DNA of 25,911 nucleotides, taken from positions 1 through 25,911 of IMG/VR virus record IMGVR_UViG_3300027977_001244; one strand, given 5' to 3'. Made by a program: the position numbers and the translations under genes. The notes under the pieces are model-generated. The model was not told where the DNA came from and did no database searches. It saw only the letters and a list, made by a program, of their open reading frames with translations. Of the stretch, positions 13,593 to 21,494 are shown in pieces. Origin of the DNA: a virus. Numbering within the stretch: the stretch's first letter is position 1; each line of letters starts with the position of its first letter.

Positions 13593-14620
13593 GTGGTTAA
13601 GGAATCAAATACTCGTATGGTATTGAAAACCTGGCGTCTATTTGTTCGAAAGTATACAAGCAGTTGTTCAAAGTTGGCTGCTAATCTTGGTTGCAGTTGT
13701 TTACGCAGTGCTTCACAATCTGCCAAACTGTATTGATTGTTGAGTTGGCTGATTAGGTCATATACGGATTGATGTCTTTGGGTTTCATCCGGTATGGCAT
13801 CATATTGGTGACCACCAAGTATGTCATCAAACGTATCAAACCCCAATTCCCTGACATGTTCAACCAATCCTGGCACACCATACCATATGGGAATCTGACG
13901 TTGCATTATGGCCTTCCAAGTCTTTTCAGTAAGAAACACACTGCGCCATTGTGGCGTATTGCCACAGTATTCAGTTTGACTACTGGTTTCAGCTGCGATA
14001 TTAAACAAACAAGAATGAAATTGGGGATTGCTGATATCAAACTCTTGCACTCGATCTGTCAACACACCGTCTACTAACAATGGCAAATCAACATCTACTA
14101 CGTCACGATACTGATTGAGGCCGTCACCTGCGCTAACGCCAAAACTCAATCTAACTGTGTCTAGCCCTATGTGATCCAAAAAGAAACGTGCCAGCCTTGC
14201 TCGGTTAAGGGAGGGTCTACGCAACAAACACAAGAACTTTCGGTCAAGGGCTAGATCAAAGTTGTGGTTGAGTTGATCTAACCGGTACTCACTGCGATGG
14301 ATCAACCATGTGGTAAAACAAACTGCAGGATAAGGCAATCGATCAACATTTACGTGTGCATTGAACAATACCATGAATCGGTCTGGATGTGATTGTAACA
14401 ACATGCGAGTCAGTGGCCCGATGTCGTCTGGCCCAAATCCTTCATCCAGGAATGACAGTATGATTTTGCTTTGAGCGAACTCTTCAGCAGTGATACCACT
14501 GCAAATGCAATCCTTCACAATTTGGCTTGCACAATAATCTGGTGTATGCATTTCTTCCGGTTGATAATGCGAAGCACCGTATTTCAGCATGCCTGGTCTA
14601 TTGCGAATTATGCAACTCAT
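13589..14620 (-). CDS. GT10-like glycosyltransferase, full length, 343 aa
   Basis: The C-terminal half has FLTEKTWKAIMQRQIPIWYG (Thr-Glu-Lys at 231-233), then a VPGLVEHVRELGFDTFDDI segment, the arrangement seen in GT10/fucosyltransferase-like GT-B enzymes. The N-terminal half (KIILSFLDEGFGPDDI, CLLRRPSLNRARLARFFLDH) probably forms the acceptor domain. It is a clear paralog of the truncated + strand gene at 2-439. No membrane anchor is seen. The ATG overlaps the aminotransferase stop as ATGA, linking it to the sugar genes upstream. Donor and acceptor are unknown. Confidence 0.68.
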   Translation of the reverse strand: MSCIIRNRPGMLKYGASHYQPEEMHTPDYCASQIVKDCICSGITAEEFAQSKIILSFLDEGFGPDDIGPLTRMLLQSHPDRFMVLFNAHVNVDRLPYPAVCFTTWLIHRSEYRLDQLNHNFDLALDRKFLCLLRRPSLNRARLARFFLDHIGLDTVRLSFGVSAGDGLNQYRDVVDVDLPLLVDGVLTDRVQEFDISNPQFHSCLFNIAAETSSQTEYCGNTPQWRSVFLTEKTWKAIMQRQIPIWYGVPGLVEHVRELGFDTFDDILGGHQYDAIPDETQRHQSVYDLISQLNNQYSLADCEALRKQLQPRLAANFEQLLVYFRTNRRQVFNTIRVFDSLTT

Positions 14621-15216
14621 TCAACTATGCGGGTTTGTCTACAATCTGGATAAGGGACCTGACGTGGCGGTTGACTAATATAATCTTTCAACAACTCTAG
14701 TCCACGTTCGGCTTCTTCAATAGTAGGGCGATAGTGATAGCCCACTCGAAACTCTGTTTGTTCAACCCAAGGGCTCACAGTCAAATCACGTCCATCATAT
14801 CGCATGCGCAACAAGGCTTGGTACGCTGTTTCATCATCCAACAGTATGGCACCGCCGCGACCAATAGCCAAAGGCTTGTCGTGCCCAAAGCTCACGCATT
14901 GCATTTGACCAGGTCGGTACATGTTGGCTTCCAGCCTACGTGCTGAATCCCAGATGCGTGTGAGTTCAAACTTGTACTCTCCGGTCCATTGTTGACGATG
15001 TGGCAATGAATCTGGATAGTATTCGTAGCGGATGCCCAGCTTGTGCATGGTCATTGGAATGCTTAAATAAGTGTACGGGGTAAACGTACAATTCCGTATT
15101 TGATCATGCCGCAGGCATAATTCAATGGCGTGTGTACAACAATCAGTCATGATTGCACGTGGTGCACCAGTAAACTCTGCCAACGCAGTTTCAAATGCCA
15201 GTATCTTATCGAACAT
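14617..15216 (-). CDS. DegT/DnrJ/EryC1-type PLP aminotransferase, compact form
   Basis: About 199 residues. AIMTDCCTHAIELCLRH near the N-terminus, TPYTYLSIPMTM, WDSARRLE with D90, and CVSFGHDKPLAIGRGGAIL with the likely PLP Lys (K114) follow the order of DegT-family sugar aminotransferases. These make amino sugars from keto-sugar nucleotides. The usual length is about 370 residues. Here the C-terminal small domain is mostly missing, although the PLP half is complete. The ATG at 15216 is used because it starts the family-typical helix; 15231 is possible. It overlaps galE by 11 bases. The pairing suggests a UDP-linked sugar pathway. Confidence 0.8.
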   Translation of the reverse strand: MFDKILAFETALAEFTGAPRAIMTDCCTHAIELCLRHDQIRNCTFTPYTYLSIPMTMHKLGIRYEYYPDSLPHRQQWTGEYKFELTRIWDSARRLEANMYRPGQMQCVSFGHDKPLAIGRGGAILLDDETAYQALLRMRYDGRDLTVSPWVEQTEFRVGYHYRPTIEEAERGLELLKDYISQPPRQVPYPDCRQTRIVE

Positions 15217-16159
15217 ACCAGTTCCAAGCATGTTGGATCATGTGATCTAATTCAAATTGTTTCCACCCCGTGGCAACCATGCCAAACTTGGCAGCACTTG
15301 CTGTGAGCACAGCAGGATCTCCTGGCCTGGCCGCTCCCAACACAACTTTTAATTTTTTTCCAGTTATGCGTTCGGCAGCGGCAATGATTTCTCGATTACT
15401 GACGCCGTTATTGTTGCCCAAATTGTATACACCAGTTGGGATTTCGGCATCCAAGGCCATGACATGTGCTCGAGCAATGTCTTCCACATGCACATAGTCA
15501 CGCACACATGTGCCGTCTGGGGTGGCAAAGTCTACGCCATTCAAGGTGAATTCTGCATCATCTCTCAAGGCTTCCAGCACTCTGGCAATGATGTGTGTGG
15601 CACCTAATTCTTGTCCGTGTCTTGTCTTACTGTCAGCACCACAAGCATTGAAGTAACGAAATGCCACGTAGTCTAATTTGTAGGCAGTGTGATATGCTGC
15701 CATGATCCGTTCTACCATGAGTTTGCTGTCGCCATAAGGAGATATGGGCTCACAAGGATCCACTTCGTGGCAGGGAGTCATCACAGGTTCACCATACACT
15801 GCGGCACTGCTACTGAAAATAACTCTGGTCCGGGGCATGCTGCTGCGCACCTGATCCAACAGTGTCAAGGTATTGACCACATTGTTTTCAAAGTAACGCC
15901 CAGGATGTAGGATGCTAGGTCCAACCAGACTGGTGCCAGCACAGTGAATGATGGCTTGGGGACCATGTACCAATAGTTTTACCAAAGAATCTTTGTCAGC
16001 AAACTCAAGTTCAACATAATCGTGAAACACTGATCGTAATCTTTCTGGGCACTTAGCTTTGTCGATGCCCACAACACGGTGTCCCAAGTCAGCCAATATT
16101 AGTGCAGTCTGGCCGCCAATGTATCCAGCAGCGCCTGTTACTACTACAGTTTTTTTCAT
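15206..16159 (-). CDS. galE: UDP-glucose 4-epimerase-like (extended SDR)
   Basis: 317 residues of the extended short-chain dehydrogenase fold. TGAAGYIGGQ at 8-17 binds NAD, FSSSAAVYGE holds the catalytic Ser, SPYGDSKLMVE gives Tyr142 and Lys146, and RYFNACGAD plus CVRDYVHVEDIARAH are GalE-type substrate blocks. It would interconvert UDP-glucose and UDP-galactose or the GlcNAc forms. The ATG has AAGG seven bases upstream and overlaps the glycosyltransferase stop as ATGA. With the DegT protein and glycosyltransferases it looks like a small nucleotide-sugar cassette. The exact sugar is not provable here. Confidence 0.9.
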   Translation of the reverse strand: MKKTVVVTGAAGYIGGQTALILADLGHRVVGIDKAKCPERLRSVFHDYVELEFADKDSLVKLLVHGPQAIIHCAGTSLVGPSILHPGRYFENNVVNTLTLLDQVRSSMPRTRVIFSSSAAVYGEPVMTPCHEVDPCEPISPYGDSKLMVERIMAAYHTAYKLDYVAFRYFNACGADSKTRHGQELGATHIIARVLEALRDDAEFTLNGVDFATPDGTCVRDYVHVEDIARAHVMALDAEIPTGVYNLGNNNGVSNREIIAAAERITGKKLKVVLGAARPGDPAVLTASAAKFGMVATGWKQFELDHMIQHAWNWYVR

Positions 16160-17370
16160 GACTCAACCTTAACTACGTGATATTTAGCTTCAGCCACATG
16201 GTCACGGTATCTCGCACCTGCCCTATTCCAATGCTCACCAAGACCAAGCAGTATATCAACCACACGGTCAACAGTGCCATTGTTCCAGTCAGATATGAGA
16301 CCCATGTTGTGATGAGGTTCTCGCAGGAGATTTTGCATCTTGTGATATGCATCATCAATGCTCCACGGAACGTACAGTCTGTTGGGATCGTTGGCAAAGG
16401 TTTCGGGGAATGACCGGTATGCCGGATATAACACATTGCAGCCGATAGTGTCAGCCTCACTGACCGTATTGCTGACCCAATCTTGTAAAGCACAGTTGAA
16501 CAAAACTCTAGTGTTGTTGAGATGATCATAGTATTCATTCTTGGTGATGTTGTCGTAGATTTTCAACTTGCCAGCTGCCTCCATGACCCTGGCACGTGTC
16601 ACATACTCTGGGTTGTTGCTACGCAATGGCCCACCTGAGTAGATGGCAAACTCGCATGGCTCGCTAGTAAGTTCACCATACATTTCAATGAGGTCCATGA
16701 AGAAGCCAGGTTGCTTTTCTTGATCAAAACGTGCGGCAAAGCCCACACGGTGCGGACGATCTGCAAATGGTCGAATATTGTCGCTACCGCCAATGCGTTC
16801 TAACACTTCCTCTTTGCCAAATGCCAAACCTGAGATGTTGTAGATAGGAGCAGTCCAACCAGCAATACGCATGTGTGCAATCATTTCTTCGTTGGTTGCA
16901 AGAACTCCACCATTAGATTTAGATACAATTTCATTGACCATTTGTTCATATAAACTCATCCACTTACTCATGCCCCACACATGCACAAAGTCATCGGGGT
17001 CAATGGCCTGTGCTAGACAGCGTACATAAATGCGAGGACGTTGTTCTGGGGGAATCTGGTCCATGATGTATGGCAAACTCTCAATGCCAGGCTGGAACAT
17101 GTCTTCAAAATAGATCACATCTTCATTTGTGACTTCACCTTGTTGCATGAGTCTGACCAAGTTCATCATCTGGCTCATGCCAAAGTAACTGCGTCCGTGT
17201 GCATCCAGCACTTGTCCCACAACAATCTTTTGACTGTTGTCTAGGGTCAAACCCGGCACATAAACCACGTCAAGACCTCGACGTTCAAACACACGTCGAT
17301 TCCACTCTGTGAGTTGCAGTGTGTAACGGGCCTCATAACTTTCAAGGCCCATGTAGTATAGTTTTCTCAT
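16156..17370 (-). CDS. GT-B glycosyltransferase (GT4-like)
   Basis: 404 residues with the C-terminal donor domain of GT4-type enzymes: HRVGFAARFDQEKQPGFFMD at 207-226 starts the second Rossmann half, and QDWVSNTVSEADTIGCNVLY with E305 is the nucleotide-sugar contact segment. The N-terminal half binds the acceptor. It is soluble and lacks a signal peptide. Similar glycosyltransferases are common in T4-like phages of aquatic bacteria. It is coupled to galE by ATGA and preceded by a GAGAAAG ribosome binding site. It most likely modifies a glycan or DNA base; the substrate is unknown. Confidence 0.8.
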   Translation of the reverse strand: MRKLYYMGLESYEARYTLQLTEWNRRVFERRGLDVVYVPGLTLDNSQKIVVGQVLDAHGRSYFGMSQMMNLVRLMQQGEVTNEDVIYFEDMFQPGIESLPYIMDQIPPEQRPRIYVRCLAQAIDPDDFVHVWGMSKWMSLYEQMVNEIVSKSNGGVLATNEEMIAHMRIAGWTAPIYNISGLAFGKEEVLERIGGSDNIRPFADRPHRVGFAARFDQEKQPGFFMDLIEMYGELTSEPCEFAIYSGGPLRSNNPEYVTRARVMEAAGKLKIYDNITKNEYYDHLNNTRVLFNCALQDWVSNTVSEADTIGCNVLYPAYRSFPETFANDPNRLYVPWSIDDAYHKMQNLLREPHHNMGLISDWNNGTVDRVVDILLGLGEHWNRAGARYRDHVAEAKYHVVKVES

Positions 17371-17373
17371 ATT

Positions 17374-18261
17374 TTATACTTTCTCTAGTAAATTGTAAAG
17401 TGTTTTAGAATCAGTTGGAAATGTGTTTAATTGGTCACATCGTATCTCGTAACCTAATGATCGTAAACGTTGTTGTACAATAGCTTCAGAAATCACGTTA
17501 ACTGGATTCCATGTGAGATCCTTATTACTCACCGTGTATGAGACAATTTGATTTAACAAATCAAACTCGTCAACAATGTATTGTTGTTTATTGCGCCATT
17601 CTAGACTAAATTCTTCGAGTCCTGATTTTAACGTAAGCTCACAGTGATTGATAATTTTTTTCATAGTTGGAACAAAATCGTTTAGTACATCTAAGTGATC
17701 AATTTTTATAAATTTATTATCAATTTCATATTGGGACTGTATCCACTCTTGTATCCAAGAAACATAAAACAAACTAAACCATTCTCTCAGTTCCCATAAC
17801 TGCATGTCCTTATAGTCGGTATAACAAATATTCCAATTTTTAATATTATGAGTATTGTCGCCACAAAATATTTGTAGCCCCGCATTAACTTTTTGTCCTG
17901 CGGCTATTTTATGATATTGAAACAAAATATTTAATTCAGCACCACTAAGCGAGTTAGCATGGAGTAACACACATTTATCTTTATGATAGTTTACATGCTG
18001 CCTTTTTATTGTTCGAAGTATTTCAGGAAAATGTGTATCACAAAATGGATAGATTGACGTTGTTATTGCATCGGTGCACAAGTTGTCAAGGCCTATTAAT
18101 TCTTTGTGTTGCCTTGGATGAAATTCTTTTGAAAAATTATGCATAGAACCATCTGAACATATAGATATATCGTGTAACGCACTGTATTCCTTTGTGAAAC
18201 ATCGTAACACATATTCAATGGTCGATCCAAACATACCTGGAACAAAGAACACATGAATCAT
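17374..18261 (-). CDS. Phage protein of unknown function, possibly sulfotransferase-like, 295 aa
   Basis: The N-terminus MIHVFFVPGMFGSTIEYVLR resembles the strand-loop-helix that binds PAPS in sulfotransferases, but the usual Lys and Gly-Thr-Thr are absent. The rest is acidic and aromatic without known motifs (NWNICYTDYKDMQLWELREW, KFIKIDHLDVLNDF). The gene is visibly AT-richer than its neighbours, with poly-A and poly-T runs, which suggests separate acquisition. Its ATG follows the upstream TAA directly. A sulfotransferase is one option next to a glycosyltransferase. I am unsure. Confidence 0.6.
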   Translation of the reverse strand: MIHVFFVPGMFGSTIEYVLRCFTKEYSALHDISICSDGSMHNFSKEFHPRQHKELIGLDNLCTDAITTSIYPFCDTHFPEILRTIKRQHVNYHKDKCVLLHANSLSGAELNILFQYHKIAAGQKVNAGLQIFCGDNTHNIKNWNICYTDYKDMQLWELREWFSLFYVSWIQEWIQSQYEIDNKFIKIDHLDVLNDFVPTMKKIINHCELTLKSGLEEFSLEWRNKQQYIVDEFDLLNQIVSYTVSNKDLTWNPVNVISEAIVQQRLRSLGYEIRCDQLNTFPTDSKTLYNLLEKV

Positions 18262-18486
18262 TTAACTACGATGGCCTGCAAAGCGACGAGTGTCCTCATC
18301 CCACATGTTCTTGGCATACTTGCCAGCATGCCACTTGCTGAACTGTTGCCAGGCGTAGGTTTTGAAGTTGTACAGATCCGCTTCGTTGTAGCGGTATCCA
18401 TAGTCCTGGCAAAATTCCAGATACACTTCAAGATCGTCTTGGATCTCACGTACTTTGGGGTTGGGTTTGAATGTGGGTCTTGCCAT
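18262..18486 (-). CDS. Conserved phage protein of unknown function, 74 aa
   Basis: A 74-residue basic and aromatic protein (ARPTFKPNPKVREIQDDLEV, then DYGYRYNEADLYNFKTYAW and HAGKYAKNMWDEDTRRFAGH). It appears helical and resembles small hypothetical proteins of T4-like phages. The ATG at 18486 has AAGGAG seven bases upstream; a TTG at 18507 is rejected. The stop is immediately followed by the next gene's ATG. Function unknown. Confidence 0.7.
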   Translation of the reverse strand: MARPTFKPNPKVREIQDDLEVYLEFCQDYGYRYNEADLYNFKTYAWQQFSKWHAGKYAKNMWDEDTRRFAGHRS

Positions 18487-18496
18487 GTTGTTCTCC

Positions 18497-18940
18497 TTAG
18501 ATAACAATATTGTTGAGGGGTCTAGTGATTTCGTATCGGATCAGTGCGCCGTTTTCTCCGTCTTCGGAGACTTCGATCCACACCGCTCGACTGGGATAGC
18601 GACCGGCTATTTGTATATATAGGTCGTCTGCCATCATCTCACAACTTTTGTAATCTAGTTGGAGAGTTCCACTGCGGTAGAGATTTTCAAGCCAGCGTTT
18701 GAATTGGATAAATTCAATATCGCGATCATTGTGTACAACATCAATCCACACCCGGAAATGGAACATGTGACGATGAGGATTGGCAAGAAACGAAACGTCA
18801 TATTCATCACCTGTGGCCAGTGCAGGATCTGTGGCAGCCGCAGGATATCTGTGCATGCCTTCCTTTTGAAACGTGACCCAAATTTTTCTTTGTGCATGTT
18901 GCATTATCCTGTCTACCACTTCACGTTGTTCTTGATTCAT
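18497..18940 (-). CDS. T-fold (PTPS/QueD-like) protein, 147 aa
   Basis: The sequence follows the PTPS/QueD plan. H30 in KEGMHRYPAA and H56/H58 in ANPHRHMFHFRVWIDV fit the three zinc-His positions of QueD (AAHR and HGH). RDIEFIQFKRWLENLY matches the helix after the second strand, and IEVSEDGENGALIRY has a Glu (E126) at the usual catalytic Glu place. The Asp-His pair reads D96-Y97 (LDY) and the catalytic Cys is absent. It is therefore probably a T-fold protein with a changed reaction or a binding role. It lies two genes after dpdA. A QueF-like role is another possibility. The fold assignment is inference from motifs. Confidence 0.6.
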   Translation of the reverse strand: MNQEQREVVDRIMQHAQRKIWVTFQKEGMHRYPAAATDPALATGDEYDVSFLANPHRHMFHFRVWIDVVHNDRDIEFIQFKRWLENLYRSGTLQLDYKSCEMMADDLYIQIAGRYPSRAVWIEVSEDGENGALIRYEITRPLNNIVI

Positions 18941-19236
18941 GATTTCAAACTTTCAAATGTCACAATCTTGCCCAAGGCATCACCAAGGTCTTGATCTGGA
19001 TGTACAATGTGTAACTCACAGTGATGTTGGTCCTTGCGTTCATCATATCTGTTGATCTCTACCAGTACGCCGCCATTGGCACGATACACAGTGAAATTCA
19101 TTCTATGCCGACTACTGCCAATGTCTTGCCGGTCTCTTGTGATGCTGTTTGATAATCTAGCTACCTCACAGATTGTTTCTTCACGGCTTGTAATGCGTTT
19201 GGCACGTTTTAATATCCAGTTGTCAAGCCATTTCAT
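18937..19236 (-). CDS. Conserved phage protein of unknown function, 99 aa
   Basis: 99 residues: KWLDNWILKRAKRIT at the N-terminus, then MNFTVYRANGGVLVEINRYD and ERKDQHHCELHIVHPDQDLG. The second half looks like a small beta-sheet domain. It closely resembles a hypothetical protein family of T4-like cyanophages. It overlaps both neighbours as ATGA and lies in the group following dpdA. No enzyme motif is seen. Confidence 0.74.
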   Translation of the reverse strand: MKWLDNWILKRAKRITSREETICEVARLSNSITRDRQDIGSSRHRMNFTVYRANGGVLVEINRYDERKDQHHCELHIVHPDQDLGDALGKIVTFESLKS

Positions 19237-19730
19237 AGTTTCTTATCACCTTTGTAATCATCCCATGAAGTAAATGTCTCACGGCTCATTAGGCTGTGCA
19301 GACTGTGGCACCAGACGCCGGGATTGGTAGCGTCAAAGTCCTTGTCATCTATTTTTAACATTGTATTATAATTCCACAGTTTTGTATACGGTACACTTAC
19401 TCGAATCTGTGGAACGAAGTTGCGGTAATCACACAAGCCGCCTTCATGGAATTCCTCCACTGCCGAGATGGGAATATCCAAAGTGCAAAGGTAACCACGT
19501 GTCAAAAAGTACGTGATCATGCTTTCCCACTTGCGCCACTCTTCGGGAGTTTGAGGATTGAAACTGTGGTTGGCACCAAAGAATATGTGTTCACAACCTG
19601 CCATTTTGGCAGCAATACTATCAACAGATTGTATGCCTACAACAAACAATGTTTGCTTGCCAAATGCCGGAGTGCGTTCTACTTCTGTCCCTGTAAAGAA
19701 ATCAACTTCTGCATGTCCTGCTCTATTCAT
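19233..19730 (-). CDS. Conserved phage protein of unknown function, 165 aa, next to dpdA
   Basis: 165 residues: MNRAGHAEVDFFTGTEVERT, GKQTLFVVGIQSVDSIA, EHIFFGANHSFNPQTPEEW, a YLCTLDIPISAVEEF segment, VSVPYTKLWNYNTMLKIDD and a C-terminal DFDATNPGVWCHSLHSLM. The alternating strands and helices suggest an alpha/beta domain, perhaps barrel-like. It resembles a conserved T4-like phage protein whose function I do not know. The ATG overlaps the dpdA TGA as ATGA, so it is translated with the transglycosylase and may assist it. Confidence 0.76.
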   Translation of the reverse strand: MNRAGHAEVDFFTGTEVERTPAFGKQTLFVVGIQSVDSIAAKMAGCEHIFFGANHSFNPQTPEEWRKWESMITYFLTRGYLCTLDIPISAVEEFHEGGLCDYRNFVPQIRVSVPYTKLWNYNTMLKIDDKDFDATNPGVWCHSLHSLMSRETFTSWDDYKGDKKL

Positions 19731-21322
19731 GTTGTGGTTCCCAACGTATCAAGTTTATTAGAATCAAAATCTTCTTGTTCAGTTTGTTCGTATTCAAACA
19801 GTGCATTGAATTGTGTACGTGCGTTCTTGGTTTTCTTACCTTTAAATCCACGTGTGCCCACAATCTCCATCCAGTAATCATCATAATATTCAATGATGGC
19901 TTCTGAATCTTCACGTGTGGGAGCGGCAAATATGGCTTCCACAATGTCTTCAAACTTGGCATAATCCCCTGTGCTACGGCGCATCATAGCAGGGTGTTCT
20001 CCTGCATCAAAGCGACGATTGGCTTCTTGCACAGCAGTCAAGTGCATCCACACATTGTGCCCCATCAGCAATGCATAACTAAAACTGTCCCAACTTGTCT
20101 TGCCCCACTTGCCATTTTTGTTGACATCTGGCAGCACATCATACATTTCTGGATCTCGGAAGTTTTCTTCTGTGAGTACAACTCCGGGCTTGGGTGTACC
20201 TGCTTTGTAAATGCAAATGTCTTTCATTGTAAGCATGTTGCTGAGCGGCGAATCTTCCCAGCGTGGGTAAATGCCATCTGCTACAATGCCATCTGACCAC
20301 TTGCGTGTGTCTGTGGCATACTTCTTGTCGTCAGCACTTGGCGCCATGCGATACGACCACTTGGAGTCATGTTCAAACACATTTTCAAAGTACACCTGTC
20401 CATTGGCAGTAGCGAGGAATGGGCTGGCACAATCAAAGGAGATAGTAAATTCGGGGTTAGCGTATTTTCTAACTGCTCTTTGAATCACGGTGAGTAGCAC
20501 AGCCCATTCCAACTTTGAGGTGCCCAAGAAGTGCATCCAATCGTGTACGCCTGGCTGCAACAAGCCATCATACTTGAGTGCAATCAGTCGCTTGAGTACC
20601 AAGTGTACATCGCACATGTTCTGTCCACCCATGGCCCAACCATCAAAGTGTGTGTCTGGATATTGCACAGGGTCACAGTATTGTTTCATGGTTTGGTACC
20701 ATGTTTCTGCTGACGTGTGATTATCACCTTGCAACACATTCAAGAACTTAGCACCACCATTGGCTTTGCCCCGACGGTGAGCCATAAAGTATTCATTGTT
20801 GTACTTGGTGGCGTCTACTGCTTCTTGCAGTGTTTTGATACCACAGGCATCGCTGGCTTTTTTGTCATGAATAACCCAGGTAGGGATATCAAGAATCATG
20901 CCATAGTCGCTGATGGTATCCAGCCACTTCAAAATACTACTGCGTTTCTTTTCTGCTTTGGCACAGCCCGAGTTGGCTTTCCAGTCGCCTTCCCACAAGC
21001 CTTTGGCAATCTGGAATCCACCAGAGTCGCCAAGCATGAACGTGCCTGACTCGCGATTGCGAACCATGTCTTCTGACCAGTCCTGCTTGGTCAAATCCAA
21101 GTTGGCATGCCCGCCTGAATACAATGACCACTTATACGGAAACAATGCTTTTTGACTGTTGAGCCAGTTTATTTGTTCCATATCAGTCAGCCCCTGGGGA
21201 AATCTTGCAGGGTCTACATACAGTTCGTTGCGTTGCTTGCCTACAAAGGTGGCATAAAAGCCAGATATAGCTGGTAAGAACACAGCGTAGTCAAGTTGTT
21301 TGGCGGTTAGATTATCTTGCAA
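19727..21322 (-). CDS. dpdA: DpdA-like DNA guanine transglycosylase (TGT superfamily)
   Basis: 531 residues. FMLGDSGGFQIAKG holds the TGT signature (D99, S100-Q104), MILDIPTW places D145 where TGT recognises the base, LNVLQGD and WAMGGQN match the QG and GG blocks, and TISFDCASPF gives the nucleophile D297 (FDC-x-x-P). The Cys-rich zinc site of tRNA-TGTs (CxCxxC...H) is absent after D297, which fits DpdA, the enzyme that exchanges guanine in DNA for a 7-deazaguanine. A C-terminal extension of about 150 residues is unassigned. The start is TTG at 21322, because a stop lies seven codons upstream and no ATG exists in frame. It overlaps the DUF2061 gene by 11 bases. Confidence 0.85.
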   Translation of the reverse strand: MQDNLTAKQLDYAVFLPAISGFYATFVGKQRNELYVDPARFPQGLTDMEQINWLNSQKALFPYKWSLYSGGHANLDLTKQDWSEDMVRNRESGTFMLGDSGGFQIAKGLWEGDWKANSGCAKAEKKRSSILKWLDTISDYGMILDIPTWVIHDKKASDACGIKTLQEAVDATKYNNEYFMAHRRGKANGGAKFLNVLQGDNHTSAETWYQTMKQYCDPVQYPDTHFDGWAMGGQNMCDVHLVLKRLIALKYDGLLQPGVHDWMHFLGTSKLEWAVLLTVIQRAVRKYANPEFTISFDCASPFLATANGQVYFENVFEHDSKWSYRMAPSADDKKYATDTRKWSDGIVADGIYPRWEDSPLSNMLTMKDICIYKAGTPKPGVVLTEENFRDPEMYDVLPDVNKNGKWGKTSWDSFSYALLMGHNVWMHLTAVQEANRRFDAGEHPAMMRRSTGDYAKFEDIVEAIFAAPTREDSEAIIEYYDDYWMEIVGTRGFKGKKTKNARTQFNALFEYEQTEQEDFDSNKLDTLGTTT

Positions 21323-21494
21323 TTTTGCCCCACTTGATTTTTAGCCATACACGTTCCATGATATAATGAACAGCAGCCAACACAATGTGAATAATCACTG
21401 CATTGCCTAGGCCAGTCCATAAGGCAGTGATCAACATGGCAATGATCCTATAGCTTATTGTTCTTGCAACAGTACGTGTGTGTGTTTCTGTCAT
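21312..21494 (-). CDS. DUF2061-like small membrane protein, 60 aa
   Basis: A 60-residue protein: ETHTRTVARTISYRIIAMLI, then LWTGLGNAVIIHIVLAAVHY and MERVWLKIKWG. This is the pattern of DUF2061 (Arg-rich start, two membrane segments, H/E-R-x-W ending). The ATG at 21494 overlaps the clamp stop as TAATG; a longer upstream frame would lie wholly in the clamp gene and is rejected. The protein would insert in the inner membrane. The function of the family is not known. Its place between clamp and dpdA may be only operon packing. Confidence 0.75.
   Translation of the reverse strand: MTETHTRTVARTISYRIIAMLITALWTGLGNAVIIHIVLAAVHYIMERVWLKIKWGKIAR

Noticed and set aside
17372-17385. TATAAAAT before the GT-B gene as a late promoter
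   Set aside because: It is directly next to the ATG, leaving no room for a leader, and differs from TATAAATA.
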